A stretch of DNA of 64,000 nt, from positions 40,991,454 through 41,055,453 of the forward strand of contig NC_062214.1 in NCBI RefSeq assembly GCF_902686445.1, in the 5' to 3' direction. The translations under genes and the position numbers were made by a program. Origin of the DNA: Sciurus carolinensis (lineage: Eukaryota; Chordata; Mammalia; Rodentia; Sciuridae). The notes under the pieces are model-generated. The model was not told the DNA's origin and searched no databases. It worked only from the letters and a program-made list of their open reading frames with translations. Every line of letters begins with the position of its first letter. Positions within the stretch are counted from its first letter, which is position 1. This document shows, one piece after another, positions 35,325 through 47,639 of the stretch.

Positions 35325-35912
35325 TGTAGTAGATTCAAAAAAATGGTCATAATTTGGCAATCCATCAAGGGTTGGAGTTTATTTCTCCACTACTTTAATC
35401 TGGGTTGTTCATGTGACACTGGAACAATGAGACTTTAAATAAAATGACACAAGCTTAAGATTGAAGAGAGTTCCTTGTATGTATGATTTTTGCTAAAATG
35501 AACCTAACTATTATGTTTAACTATAGTGTTCAAAAAAAAAAAAAAAAAAAGACTCTGCATTACATTGAGTTTTGTCTTTGCTGGCTGTACTAGAAACCTC
35601 AAGACCAGCAAGGGTAAACAAGTCCTTGCTACCCTGAAGACAATGAGGAGCCACATGGAGGAAAATCTCACAATGCCAGCCAATAGCCGCCACACGGTCA
35701 GACATGCAAGTGAGTCCATCCTAGGTCCATCCGCTGTCAGGGATCCACCAACTGACCACAGATGTATGGTGGAACCCAGCAGAGACCAGACCAGATGGCC
35801 TAGTTCAAAAGAACATCTCAACCAATCCACAGAATTATGAAGTATAATGCTTGATATTTTTAGTCACTAAACTTTGGTATGGTTTGTTCCACAGCAAACC
35901 TGACAAACATAA
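35325..35912 (+). mobile_element. Old MLT1 LTR, nearly complete
   Basis: It starts 'tgtagtagattcaaaaaaat' (MLT1 5' end), passes 'tttatttctccactacttta' and 'gttgttcatgtgacactgga', and ends 'agtcactaaactttggtatg' and 'gttccacagcaaacctgaca'. An A run at 35531-35550 looks like an expanded internal tract. Two overlapping plus/minus frames here are non-coding artefacts of the LTR. Confidence 0.6.
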
Positions 35913-36249
35913 CAAGCCACTGTAAGCTAGTTTAAAAAAACATGGCACTTCTAGATTCTGGTTCCACATATAAGAAACTTGGAAGTCACCATACCATCCT
36001 AATAAAAAGTAAAAATCTAAACAGATTGCCAAATCAACTTTTCTTCTTGGATCCTGAAGAGAGGTAAGGATACAACGTTAGTGAATAAAGGAAATCGCAG
36101 CTCAGGAGGCAGAGACTCAGGGGCAGAAACCACCACCAGAATGGTTGCCAGGGATAGGAGAGTCTGAACTGTAATTGACATACTGCTAGAGGCTCAGCAT
36201 GAACAAATCTGAGAGGTAAAAACTCCAGGGGATCCAATCATAAGTAGGC
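35913..36249. other. Unique sequence, nothing recognised
   Basis: No repeat or gene assigned between the MLT1 LTR and the HAL1-like element. Confidence 0.35.
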
Positions 36250-37625
36250 CCCCACATTTTTGTGAGTTTTACCTCCAGGAGTTTGACCAGATTCTCACAG
36301 TAAGCATCAGAGAAAATTTTCTGCATGCTTCTAACAAGGGGAGAGGAAAAGGAAAGATTTTGAAATACACCAGAATGCCCTGTTATTCTTAGCTAAGTCT
36401 ACTCTAAACATTCCGTCCCACCTAAGGGGTGGTGGGATAAAACATGCAAAACAAGTTATAGCCCAAAGGCATCAGCTTATTAAAAGACAAAGACCTAATT
36501 ACAGGACTATAGAATATTTTCCCTCCTTCCACATTTTACCATCAGTAAAGACTTATTTACAACAGTTACTTTTACCTATAATGTCACGTCCAGTTATAGA
36601 GAGAAAAAAAAAAAAAAACAAACTATAAGTACCAGAACCAGACATGGCAAGGGCATTAGAACTATGAGGCTGGGAATTCAAAACAGTCATGATTAATATG
36701 CTAAGGAGTCAAATGTAGAAAGTATGCAAGAACAGATGGGCAATGCAAGTAGAGAGAAGGAAATCCTAAGGAGAACGAAAAAGAAATACTAGAGATCAAA
36801 AATGCTCTCACAGAAATGAGGAATGTCTTCTGTGGGCTTATTATTAGACTGGATGTGGCTAAAGAATCTCTGAGCTTGAAAACATACCAATGAAAACCTG
36901 CAGAACTGAAAAACAAAGAGCAAAGATTGAAAGAAATAGAACAAGATATCCAAGGACAACTAAAAAAGTTACATAACACAAGAATTTTAGGAGAAGAAAG
37001 GGAAAAGGAAGAGCAGGAATATTTGAAGCAATAATGACTAAAAGCTTCCCCCAAATTATTGCCAAATACAAAACTACAAATCCAAAAACCTAAGATAACA
37101 CCAAGCATATATACGTAAATAATCAAACAAACAAAAAACATCACATACCTAAGTTATGAAAAATCAAAGATAGAGAAGCATTTCTGAAAGAAGTGAGAAG
37201 AAAACACTTTACCTATAGAAAACTAAAAACAGAAATTACTTATTAAATTTGTCGTCAGACACAATAAAAAGATCAGTAGTTGACAGGAATTGAGGTGATG
37301 ATGAGCAGGAGGATCATAGAGTAATTTTAGGTCAGTGAAATTACTCTGTATGATACTGTAATGGTGGATACACGTCAGTATGCCTTTTTCCAAACCCATA
37401 GAATATAGAATACCAAGAAATGAATCATAAAAGAAACCGTGGGATTTGGGCAATAATGATGTGTCAACACATAGGTTCATTGATTGTACCAGATATTCCT
37501 AGGGTGGTAACTGTAGTAGGGGTACTGATAATGCAGGGGAGGCTATGTATGTGTGTGGACAAGGGTTTTATGGGAAATCTCTACCTCTCTTAAAATTGAC
37601 TATAAAACTATAACTCTTCTTTTTA
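36250..37625 (+). mobile_element. HAL1-like / old L1 ORF1-type element
   Basis: The first part has ORF1-coiled-coil-like text ('gaaagaaatagaacaagata', 'agaaagggaaaaggaagagc'). The end has 'actgtaatggtggatacacg', 'aataatgatgtgtcaacaca' and 'ttatgggaaatctctacctc', a 3' UTR typical of HAL1 (half-L1 with ORF1 only) and related old L1. An open minus-strand frame of 147 codons at 36701-37144 is the antisense of this A-rich coiled-coil region and is not a gene. Confidence 0.6.
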
Positions 37626-39003
37626 TTTAAAAAAAAAGATTTCTTAAAATGTGAACAGTTTAGATCACTTCAATTTAAAAGACAAAAAAATGATAATGTA
37701 GTGAATTAATTATGCTTCTCTCTACATTCAGATTTAGTAAATGTGCAGATAATTCATTTTCCAAGGCAAAACAATGAAATAGTGGGATTTCTCACAAAGC
37801 AGGGTTTTCTATAAAAGAATAAATGGTCTTCTCTGGAATAAACAGAGTAAGACCCTACACCCATCATAAGGATTGTCAGAAATGTCACCTATGACATTGT
37901 AGACAACACTTACACTGCATTATGCAACCCTTGGACCTTGCCCATATGAAGAATAGAACTTCTCTACTTAATCACTAAAACATAACATTGTGTTTAGTTC
38001 TTCTATCCAAAGATCCCAACTTCACTCACACAATCATTCCACAAATATGTGTTCAAACATGTTGTATGCTTAAGCACCATCCTCAGTGCTAGAGCAAAGC
38101 CAATCATAGTTCCTACCCTAATGGAAAAATGGGCATTTAATAAGTCATAAGTGATATGCAGGTTATTATGAAAATCTAAAATTAAGGAAGTTGGTTTCAT
38201 TGGGGAGTTTGTGGAAACCTTTGCTTTCAAAAAAATGCTTGCTTTGATATCTCAAGGATCTATGGCATTAAGCACAGAATTTGCAGAGGAAATGCTTCTC
38301 TGAGCAGAAAGATCAAGAGATGTAAATATTCTACTGAGACTGAGTGAATAAGGTTGAGAGACTGAAGAAAGACCAGGAAGCTCTGTTCCTGAGTGATAAG
38401 GGTCGTGACACAAGAGAAGCTTAGACAACAGTATTGACCTTTAAACTAAGAAGGACCTCACACTTTAGAAGAACCTGTGGGGACTCGGAGCCAGTAGTGT
38501 CCTTCTCCATGAGGAAATAGCTTCTGAGTCAAAGAAATGATGCCCTCCTAGAGTCCATGCTTCTCTCTTTCTAGGCCATTCTTTGAGCATAGGATACATA
38601 GAATTCCTTCTTCAAAGGATCCCCACCTGGTTTCCAAGGCCTACAAGACCTCATTCCCAAGTCAGTCTTCTGATGTGTTGATCATGCTGATGGAGATGGT
38701 ACCTGTAGGCCTGAACAATGGGAGGACTGTGGGTAGATTGTTGGACTGGTGAGTGGAATGCCTACTTACAGTAAAGGATCCTTCAATAAAGAACTCCACA
38801 AGGAGTTTAGAAAGTCGAAAGGAAACCTGACTTTCCAGGTCATTCAGTATTTGCCAAGAGAGAAGGAGCTAGATTGACTTATTATTTAAAATATTTAGGC
38901 ATAGGGTATGTGGACCTCTATTCCTACTTTTGCCCAGGGATGCATAAATATTAGGCAAGTTTACTAAACAGTTACACAGTGGCCAAAGAACACAAAGTCT
39001 TGC
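37626..39003. other. Unique sequence with L2 relic
   Basis: Besides the L2 at 38018-38210 I see no gene or clear repeat. Confidence 0.4.
38018..38210 (-). repeat. L2 LINE 3' end relic
   Basis: 'aatcattccacaaatatgtg', 'gcaccatcctcagtgctaga' and 'atcatagttcctaccctaat' follow the antisense L2 3' end order (ttcaacaaatatttattgagc ... ggcactgtgctaggtgct ... ccctgccctcatgg). Confidence 0.55.
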
Positions 39004-39150
39004 AGTCAGGACTTCTCAAACTTTAATGAACGTACGAATTACCTGGAGATCTTACAAAATTGAAGGCACTGACTTTCCACTTCTAACAAGCTCCCAGGAG
39101 CTGCCCATGTCCTGGTATAGGGACCACACTTTAATTAGCAGGTTTTAGGG
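39004..39150 (+). mobile_element. MER5A DNA transposon (hAT-Charlie MITE)
   Basis: 'acttctcaaactttaatgaa', 'cgaattacctggagatctta', 'acttctaacaagctcccagg' and 'agggaccacactttaattag' match the full MER5A order, including both terminal regions. Non-autonomous and long inactive. Confidence 0.7.
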
Positions 39151-40741
39151 TGTTTTAAGAAGTTTTGCTTTCATTTTATTTCTTTCCAAAGAGTCATTAG
39201 AAGTTCTTGAGGGATTTCAAGGGACAGATTTCATTTGGAAAAAGAGGACAATAGCTGGAATGTGAAATATAGATTAAAAGGAGGACAAAGCTGACACCAT
39301 TGGGCAAGAGAGGAGATAAACAGGCTTACAACCATCAAGAATGATCTGCAAGATTTTTGAATTGAAGAAGGAAGGGGAAAAACTCCAGCAAGGACAAAGT
39401 TCAAAGAAGCGAATGGGTCAATAAATGAATTAACGAATTGCCTGTCATTCTCTCAACAAAGGTTTCAGATTAGCAGAATTCAGCATCATTCTACTTGTGT
39501 ATGATTGCACAGAATTGATAGGCTTTTTTCTGTCCCCTTGTAGATAGTTCAAAACCATTTTTAACCCAAATTACCTCTAACCTTCCTCTTTGCCCTTTCC
39601 AGAGAATTAAATAATGCAAGTGATAGCAGTTACAATTATAACCATCTCAATTCATCTGCATTCCTTCTGCATTTAGTTAGGTCATATGAGCAGTTTCTTC
39701 CTTTAATTAAGTGGTTCTGACTGTCACACACTCGTCTCAGAATGATTTCTCCAGTATCCAAGTGATTAAACAGAACTCTTCTTCCCACACTCAAAAGGCT
39801 CAGAGCCCAACCAGCCTGCAGGGAAATGCACTCTCCCTGGGGCTGCCTTCTCCCGAGGCTTGCCTGCATCCAGGTTGGGCTCTTGGGAATGTTCCCTGAC
39901 TTCAGAAGGACTTTCACTTTCTTTGAGACATAGTGACAGGATTCAAGGTCCTGCTGGGTTAATCACTCAGCTCTACCAGCTGCAGAATCATGCTGTCCCA
40001 TGGGAGCTGGTGCCTCAAGAGAAGGATGGTTCCCAGCAGCACATGACATGTCTGGGATATGACGCTACAGTAGGTTTTCTCCTCTGCTAGTCCTACCCCT
40101 CACCCCACTTTGTACCTTTCTGCTGGGACTCACAAAAGGCAGAAGAGGCAATACTTGGAGGAGTTTCCAGCCTAAATTCAGCAGAAGAGTCTTAGCCCTC
40201 TTATAAATGCCCAGGGAAATTTCTTTTAATTCAAGGCACAACATTCTCAGGCTGGAATACCATTTATTTCCCATTCTCAAACTGTGTAATGGTCCCAAAG
40301 ATGGTTGGCTTGATTTGCGTACATTTCAAGAGCATCTTCATCTTTTTTATCTTCATTTATTGTCCTCTCCCATCCTCCTTGCTGCTTTAGAACTCTGTAT
40401 CAAATATTTATACATGTTCATTTCTTGGCTATACCCCATTTCATCATTCCCTCCCATAGAGCATGATCCTTTATGAAACCTGCTTCCTTCCTCAACCCCC
40501 ATGTCTACCCACTGCCTTCTTCCTCCACATTCACTGTGTGAAACTGCTTGCTCTGAGCTTAATTTATGGGAATATTTGTTTCTCTCTCATTCTATAGTAT
40601 GCTCATAAAAATGCATTTTTGTGTGTGTGTGCTTCATCTTTAGCATTTGCTTTGCCCAGTCATGACTACTATTTTAGACAATTCCAAGTGCCTGACACCC
40701 AAGGTCCCTAATTCAGTGGGAGCCTATAAGGACAGAGCATC
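39151..40741. other. Unique sequence, possible L2 relic at 39165-39420
   Basis: 'agttcttgagggatttcaag' and the following 'ggaatgtgaaatatagattaaaagg' block suggest a decayed antisense L2 body. Otherwise nothing is recognised. Confidence 0.35.
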
Positions 40742-40751
40742 AAGAATGACA
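40742..40751. repeat. TSD of ID SINE (10 bp)
   Basis: 'aagaatgaca' repeated exactly at 40842-40851 on the other side of the ID element. Confidence 0.92.
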
Positions 40752-40841
40752 GGGGCTGGGGAGATAGCTCAGTCGGTAGAGTGCTTGCCTTGTAAGCACA
40801 AGGCCCTGGGTTCGATCCCCAGCACCCCCCCCCCAAAAAAA
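40752..40841 (+). mobile_element. Young ID SINE with intact Pol III boxes
   Basis: The body reads ggggctggggagatagctca through to the 'ccccagcac' end, then C- and A-rich tail. The A box (tagctcagtcgg, 40765-40776) and B box (ggttcgatccc, 40809-40819) match RNA polymerase III type 2 promoter elements exactly or nearly so. The 74-nt core folds like a tRNA-Ala derivative, as in rodent ID/BC1 RNA. The perfect 10-bp TSD and low divergence make it the freshest SINE in the window. It is a retroposon, not a tRNA gene; transcription from it is possible but unproven. Confidence 0.96.
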
Positions 40842-40851
40842 AAGAATGACA

Positions 40852-41546
40852 AGGACCTGGCAATGCAGTAGGAGTAGGAGTGCTCAGGGGCTCGTGACCA
40901 GCCTGAGAACACAAGTCCCATGAAATGGGACAGCCACTTCTTGGTTCCATCTAGTTGTGCCATGTGAGAAGTTTTGCTTACATCTTTCAAATTTTCACCA
41001 TAAATTGAAAAGCCAATTTTAAAGTAAAATTTTCAGATTTTTATCTTTTAGCTCAATGAAATAAAAAAAAATAATAATGTATAGCTCAAGCAGCCCATTT
41101 GTACGCTAGTAGGTCAGGCCCTTTGGTTTGTAGTTATTTTGCTGCAAGGCATGCCACAAACACATTCTCATTCCCAGGTCCTTGGAACACTGCACTTGTT
41201 CACCTGTCACTTCTCATGAGTGCTCTGAACAGTGAAATGAGGAGCAATTGAAAGAGTTCAAAATGCTAGAAAGTATCCCCAACATGTCTTCCATCAGATT
41301 ATAACCCAAGTAAAGCAGGGCAACCTTGAGTCCTGTCTCTGCTTGTCAAGGCATCAAACAATAACAAATAAACAAAAAATCTTCTTTTAGAGCCTGAAGA
41401 ATAACATTTAATTTTATTCTACATTTCCTTAAAAGGTGGCACAAAAGCCTTCCCCCCAGGGGCATGGAATTCTTCTTAAAACTCTTTCTGTCCAGAGTCT
41501 CTCCCTCAGTATCTGTCAATCACCACCCTACCTCTCTTGCTATTTC
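40852..41546. other. Unique sequence, nothing recognised
   Basis: No gene or repeat identified. Confidence 0.4.
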
Positions 41547-41551
41547 TACAT
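41547..41551. repeat. TSD of ERVL-type LTR (5 bp)
   Basis: 'tacat' recurs at 42113-42117, the 5-bp duplication expected for ERVL integrations. Confidence 0.75.
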
Positions 41552-42112
41552 TGTATTAGTCAGGGTTCTCTAGAGGAACAGAATCAATAGGAAGTATGAT
41601 TATAAAAAGGGGATTTATTAGATTGGCTTACATGAACAGAAACTGGATAGTCCACAATGGCTGTCTGCAGCTGGAGAGCTGGAAGAACCAGCCTCTGCAC
41701 AGTCCAAGAGGTGGAAGCCCCAAAACAAAAGGATCAATAGTACTACCCTAGTCTGAGACCAAGGCTTCTGGAAACTACTTGGAGAATCTTTGACAGAGTC
41801 CACTTTGGAAGAGTGAAGAAGCGAGAGTTCGATATCCTCAGACTTTCTAAGCAGCAATCAAGAAATCAAAAATGCATTTGAGAAGAGTCGGACTTGCATC
41901 TACATCTGCTTCACTGTTCTTCCAACTTTTATTCCATCCAAGCCACCATCCTACTGGGCAGTGCTGCCCATGCTTAGGGAGGGGCTCCACTTCAGTTCAC
42001 TATCCCACATGCCAATCATTCCCAGACACGCCCTTATTGACACACCCAGAAACCTCTTAATCATTGGTATCCCTTAATCCAGTCAAGTTGACAATTCAAA
42101 TTAACCATTACG
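41552..42112 (-). mobile_element. Solo ERVL LTR (MLT2-like)
   Basis: The plus strand begins tgtattagtcagggttctct + agaggaaca and ends 'cagtcaagttgacaattcaa' + attaaccattacg, i.e. the reverse of an MLT2-type ERVL LTR. The outermost CA has become CG. A 5-bp TSD flanks it and no internal provirus remains, so it is a solo LTR left by recombination. Non-coding; rodent-specific subfamily names would need a library search. Confidence 0.82.
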
Positions 42113-42117
42113 TACAT

Positions 42118-43018
42118 AATCCCAAACACTCAGTGCCCTCTTTTTGTGCCCCTGTGCTCAGCACAGGCCTCTACTATTTGGGGTAAAGCAAATATCCTTC
42201 CTGCCCTAGAACTGTGGCCAGAAAAATCATCCACCAAGAAATAAGGGCATTAATATTCAGGCATTTTAACACTTCTGCACATGACAGTATGATTTCTAAA
42301 GAATCCGTCACCATCTTGCAAGATCCTACCATCCTTCAAAAGTCCTACAGTCACTTATAGCTCCCAGAGAATCTTTCTGTACTTGAGCTAATTCTTAAAG
42401 CTAGTTTGCTTAATGATTAGTCATCTAATGATTATGTTATCTAATACTTAATCCCTCTCTGAATGCTTTCCATTATCTTTTTTTTTTTTCTTGTTTGAAT
42501 CTCTTTTGCTTTTTAATAATTTTTCAACAAATTTGCCTGCAGGCACTTCCAAATTATTTTTATATTTTAAATTGCACTATTCTCAATGTGTGTCCTTGCA
42601 GGTACCTTTTGATATTTTATGTGCATTCCAATTATTTAAGGATATTTAGCAAACTTGTCTAAGGGACTTATTTTTGTATTAACTGATACTTTAAATTTAA
42701 TATTAAAAGTATATGGATTCTAACTGATCTCTACATGAAGAGATACGTTGTGGTGTCATCAGTGCCCTAGTATGGGTACCATCTCCTCACACCAGCTATG
42801 TTCACTAGTGCTCTCAGTGTGACCCTTGCAGTCACAGGTATCTCCAAGTTTCTCTCCACTGGAGGAAACTGCTTATCTTTGCTGGGGGGGTGGGGGGGGG
42901 GCTGTAATCAGCATCATCCAAACTCTTTCTGTGATACTTTTCATCTATTGTAGGAAATTTACCTTTAACAACTAAAAATAGTCAGGTTCCTGACCCTGAG
43001 GATACCAAACATCTCTGT
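42118..43018. other. Unique sequence with a G-run
   Basis: No gene or major repeat. It holds a T-run near 42480 and a G7-T-G10 run at 42884-42901. Confidence 0.4.
42884..42901 (+). repeat. Poly(G) tract
   Basis: Seven Gs, one T, ten Gs. It could form a G-quadruplex or slip during replication; in an assembly such runs are error-prone. Confidence 0.85.
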
Positions 43019-43396
43019 GTGCTGTGGTTTGGGGAAGTATCCCCCAAAGGTCCATGTGTTAAAGGCTTGCTCCCCAGGGTACATCCTGGGAGGTTGTGGA
43101 AACTTTAGAAGGTGGGACCTAGTAAAACATACTAGTTAAACATCTCTAGAGGGATACTCTTGAAGGGGGCTGTGGGACCACAGTCTCTTCCTCTTCCTTT
43201 TTTGCTTCCTGGCTGTTGATTGCTCTACCATCTTCTCCTGCCATGAGATGTTGCCTTGTCAGAGACATAAAGCTCTGCCTCCACCCCATTGTTGATCTGT
43301 AATCTCTAATACTATAGTCCAAAATGAATTGTTTTATTTTATGAATTAATCATCTCAGATATTTCATAATAGTAACATGAAGCTGACTAACACTAT
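43019..43396 (+). mobile_element. MaLR LTR
   Basis: 'tgctgtggtttggggaagta', 'tcccccaaaggtccatgtgt', 'ctttagaaggtgggacctag', 'ccatcttctcctgccatgag' and the 3' 'aacatgaagctgactaacac' order fits a MaLR LTR in sense orientation. Solo. Confidence 0.7.
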
Positions 43397-43590
43397 ACAT
43401 CATAGATTTCATTTCCACCTCAGTAACTTAGTAGCTGGTTGCCTCTGGGTAAGTACCTAACCTTCTTGCACATCTAGCCTTGAGGTTCCTTTATCTTTAA
43501 TGAAAAGAATGATATTACCCTCATAAGCTTTATAACAATCAAAAAAATCTATGTAACATGCATATGCCTAGAGGCATTCAATAAAGGAGG
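43397..43590 (+). repeat. MIR SINE relic
   Basis: 'taacttagtagctggttgcc', 'tgggtaagtacctaacctt', 'gaggttcctttatctttaat', 'agaggcattcaataaagg' give the sense MIR order. It directly abuts the MaLR LTR. Confidence 0.6.
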
Positions 43591-45419
43591 AGGAGGAGCA
43601 AGAGGAAAGGGGTATCATAATTATTCTACAGAAGACAGCTTCTGAACAACAGAACAAGCCAAAGGACATTTTCTAAGATTTAGGGAAGAGTGCTCATAAC
43701 CACTGGGCTTTTGACCTTATGGAGGAAATGGAAAACAGCAACAACACCCTCCTTTGACGTCTCTGAAAATTTCCAGTGAAACTATTAAAGCAATCTGTGA
43801 AATGTTACATCTAGCTGAATTAAAATATGGGGAAGAAAAATCAACCTTTAATCCTGTCCATCATAGTAGGAGGATTCTTTGCTCCTCCATCCGTATCCTT
43901 GGAAGTACTCGTGGCCATGGTCTTATCCAGGAAATCCTTTGAATTACCGAGTCCATGTTATGAGTTCTTTTTCTTTCCTGGTTTCTTCAGTCAACCCCAC
44001 CACTAATTATCATATTTCATCTACATCTGCCTCAGGCCACCCCTTTTACTAGATGATAATATAATTAAAGGTGCACAAGGCAAGAAGTACTTATATGAGA
44101 CTCCTGTCCTGACGGAATGGAAATTGTAAACAAAAATAGAGATTATTGATGACAGAATATTTGAATCTTTTACTGTTTTCAGAGATATGTAGAGCATACA
44201 TCTGATACTACAGAGGAAAAATATGTTAGGGACAGAAGAGATATATTCATTCAGAGATGCACCAACACCATCTGGTCCCTCAGAAAGGCTTATAGACAGA
44301 ACATCCACAAGGTGCGACTCCTTTTCCCCACCCACCCCTAAAGCTGAGTCTTTCTAATTTCCTTTTGAAAGAAGAAGTTCATTGTCCTTCAAATCTTTCC
44401 CCTTTCTTGACTCTGGTGGTCACTTCTTTCAGAACAAAATTGTCACCTGACTTTGGATATGACCAACGACTGGTAAGTTTATCACAACACCCAGTTCAAT
44501 TCCACAAAATCACACCCTGTTTCCTAAACCAGAAGTACCCAAAAGACCCTAGGAGAGATGGTGCTGTAGGCAAGATGCCTGCTTGAGTAGAAATGGGTCA
44601 GTCCCTTGTGTAGAGCACAGGCAGTTGATGCTTGTCAATTCACAACTGATGGCGGCAGGTGAGAAGAAACTGTCCTGGACGGGGACAACTTCACAGTTCT
44701 TCTCAGTCTGTCCCTAAGCCACAGCAGGTCAGCAGGGTCTCCCTCCAGGCACACACACACACACACACACACATGCACACACACGCACGCACACACACAC
44801 ATGCACACACACACACACACACACATACACATGGAAACAACACGTTGACTCAAAACTCTTCCCTGTTCTTCTGAATCTAAGTGAGATATTTTAATCTTTC
44901 CAAATTCCTCCTTCCTCCTATTTTCCCTTATTAAAAAACAGCATATGCTTTTTGTAAAAATATTCATACCTAACAATAAGCCAAAGAAAAGAAATTTTAC
45001 TCATAATTCTAGATGTTCTCAAACCGTAACATATATGTAGTGATTCTTCAGACTGTCTGAAGCATTTTTCAACTTTATAATGCATTGACACATTGTTCTT
45101 ATGTTTTTATGTCATTTGAAAATGTAAGTTTAATGGCTCCGATTGCTGTTTTCTCTTTTGCTGATGTTTGCACTGCTCTCCTCTCTTCTTTGAGGGACAT
45201 AGCTGGTTGCTCTATAGTGCATGAATACATGAGTGAGGCATCTTACTCCTTTGTAGCAGCTTTTTAAATCACTGCAAAATCTTTGAAACTACCCCTGTTG
45301 AGGGGAAGAATGTGCTTCCCTTCCCAACCTAGGTTTTATGACTCACTTCTAAATAGAACAATAAGGAGAAAGCATCATTGTATGACTACTAAGACTAGGT
45401 CAGAAGAGGTCAGACAGCT
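43591..45419. other. Unique sequence with a (CA)n microsatellite
   Basis: No gene or major interspersed repeat recognised. Short frames near 44021-44335 and 44635-44976 (minus) are chance or microsatellite-driven; the latter encodes a Val/Cys run from the (CA)n. Confidence 0.4.
44750..44831 (+). repeat. (CA)n microsatellite, ~82 bp
   Basis: CA dinucleotides interrupted by tg and cg variants (e.g. catgcaca, cgcacgca). Likely polymorphic in length. Confidence 0.95.
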
Positions 45420-45835
45420 CTCCTTGATTGTCCTGGAATATTTGCTCTTAGACTGCTTGCTTTCAATATACACTTTCTTGAAAACCAGATGCCATGCTAT
45501 ACCACGTGATGAAGTCCAAGTCACATGGGAGGGCCATGTGTAGGTGCTTGGATTGACAGCCTATCCTTCAGACCAAGCATCAGGAGTGTGAGTGAGAACT
45601 CCAATATGGAAGCTGATCCTCCAGCCCCACCTGTCCAAGATAAGTCTCCCTTCGCCCACAGAGTCTTCCCACTAAGGTCTCAGTTCTTTAAACAAAGAGT
45701 TCTTCACTTTGCCATGTTTGAATTCCTGGCTCACAGAATCTGTGAACATGTAAAAATTGTTGACTTACACCACCAAGTTTGGGATTATGGGCAAACTAGT
45801 ATTGAGGCAGCAATTATACATGGAACATCGTAGAC
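45420..45835 (+). mobile_element. Probable old MLT1 LTR
   Basis: 'gctgatcctccagccccacc', then a 'gtctcagttctttaaacaaa' block, and the 3' 'gttgacttacaccaccaagt' order resembles old MLT1 3' halves (atcctccagccccagtcaagcc ... ttttaagccactaagttt). Left edge uncertain. Confidence 0.45.
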
Positions 45836-46199
45836 TAAAATAGACTTGATTAGTCAGCATGATGGGCACATTCTAAAGACAGAGTTAGGGAAGCAAAGGG
45901 GCTAAATGAACATAACCTATTGAGAAAATAAAAATATTGCAATTCTGGGGGTAGCAACCCTCAGAGAATTCTGTTCATTTTCTGTGTAAAACTATTAGTA
46001 GCAGAATCTTTTATGTTTGAAATAGTAAATCATAGTAGCATCTTTTGAAATAGCAAATCCTGGATGCTTAAAATATGATTCAGTTTTTTAGAAAAGAGGG
46101 TCTTACAAAGAAAAAATTCACAATGAAGTAAGAAATAAAACTAATTCCAGCATCTTTCTTCAAAGGTGGGATGAGGCTTGCTTTAAAAGAGACAATTTT
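45836..46199. other. Unique sequence, nothing recognised
   Basis: No gene or repeat identified. Confidence 0.35.
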
Positions 46200-46430
46200 G
46201 CCAAGCGGTTCAGGACAAGAATTGGGGGATCAGATTTACCTGGGTTCAAAATATTTCCCTATGATCACTTCATCAGTTTCAGAAAACTGCATTTCATCAT
46301 TTGGAAAACAGGGAGAAGTTTCACTCACAAGGTTGCTATGAGGACTAATGACATAATGGATATGATGTACTCAGCACAGTGCCTAGCATAGGGCAGAGCT
46401 TGGTCAACTGCAGTTGTTACTATCTTCCTG
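46200..46430 (+). repeat. MIR SINE, nearly full length
   Basis: 'atcagatttacctgggttca', 'gcatttcatcatttggaaaa', 'aaggttgctatgaggactaa', 'agcacagtgcctagcatagg' is a clear sense MIR. Confidence 0.7.
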
Positions 46431-47639
46431 TTACTGATAATGCTATTTTTACAGTTCTTCCAGTCTAGCTGGGAATAAAAGATTATTACATACATAGGTT
46501 GGAAAAAGAGGAACTTAATAAAGACTACATTATTCCATCTCTTACCCAAAGGGCAATTTTAGGACTCTGGTCATTACAGTACAGGAGAGAGTTTATAGAG
46601 GAAGGTGATCATGGGCCCTTTCCCTGGGCCAGCACAGGGAAGGGTCTTCCCTTCTGAGGGTGAGCTATGCTAATCCACTGTGTACTCTTAGACTTGAGGA
46701 GTTCCAAAGGGAAGGTAATGATATGGGGTAGGTATGGATAGAGCTTGGTGCTGTGTTTGGGATTCCTATGCTGGACAGAGCTGAGGTGGGAAAGAGAAGG
46801 ACGTGGGCCATCTCCCTCCACAGGGCCTCGTGCCAGTGTAGAACTCTGAGGCATCAAAGAATTCTAAATGTGAAGCTGCTTTCTTTGACAAGGTAGGAGA
46901 ATAGAACATATTTCATTTAAGAGTTTATTAGTCTAATTTATCACTTTGTAATATTTATACACAGTATGTGAGCCTCCATTTTTATTCCTGCTGTGGACCC
47001 CACAAATACTGGAGGCAAAACTGATCATGAAGTTTTCATTATTTACCATAATATCTGATATTTAAATTCTTATTTGTCTTTAGGGAAAGAGTAAGGAAAT
47101 TAGCCCAACTTTAAAAAAAAACAGGTGTACAATGAACTCTATGTAACACAAGAGGAGAAATAAATTGTTTGGCATAAGAGTCTCAGATTCAATTTTACAG
47201 AAGTTAATCTTAAGGAGATAAAGTTATATCACCTCTGCTGTGGAGACCACCCTGAATTCCAATTAGTATAACTCGTTACTCCTTTCTCTTTGCACCCACA
47301 GAGCACTTAATTGAAACTTATTTTTTCAGAATGTATCATGCATCTGTATTGTCTTCTGGAATATTTTATTTTTTTTAATCACAGATTTCTTCAGAGAACA
47401 ATAAGAGACCCAGGAAAAAATACAGCATAGGCACAACTGGAAATGGGAATGTGATTTCAGGGAGTCTATGAACTTGAGGTGAAGAGCCTTGGTTTCCCTG
47501 GGTTAGTGAGTGGAGCATTACTGCTTCTACCCTGCACCACTTGAGACTCCACAAGTACCCAAGCCAGACATGAAAATAAGCATCAGGTTTTGGTATCTGT
47601 TGTGACTTAGCAATCATGTCTAAATTTGGTAGCTTACAA
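46431..47639. other. Unique sequence, nothing recognised
   Basis: Short minus-strand frames at 46609-46857 and 47375-47617 show no motif. No repeat was identified. Confidence 0.4.

Noticed and set aside
35526..35840. 104-codon ORF starting in a poly-Lys run
   Set aside because: It begins in an A run and lies in an old MLT1 LTR; the opposite strand is open too.
36701..37144. 147-codon hydrophobic minus-strand ORF, membrane-protein-like
   Set aside because: It is the antisense of an A-rich, coiled-coil-coding HAL1-like element; antisense of Lys/Glu-rich DNA yields Phe/Leu/Ser-rich artefacts.
40752..40841. Genuine tRNA-Ala gene
   Set aside because: The acceptor end is not tRNA-like, it carries a C/A-rich tail and a perfect TSD; it is an ID SINE.
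44635..44976. Minus-strand ORF with Val/Cys runs
   Set aside because: Its central part is only the (CA)n microsatellite.
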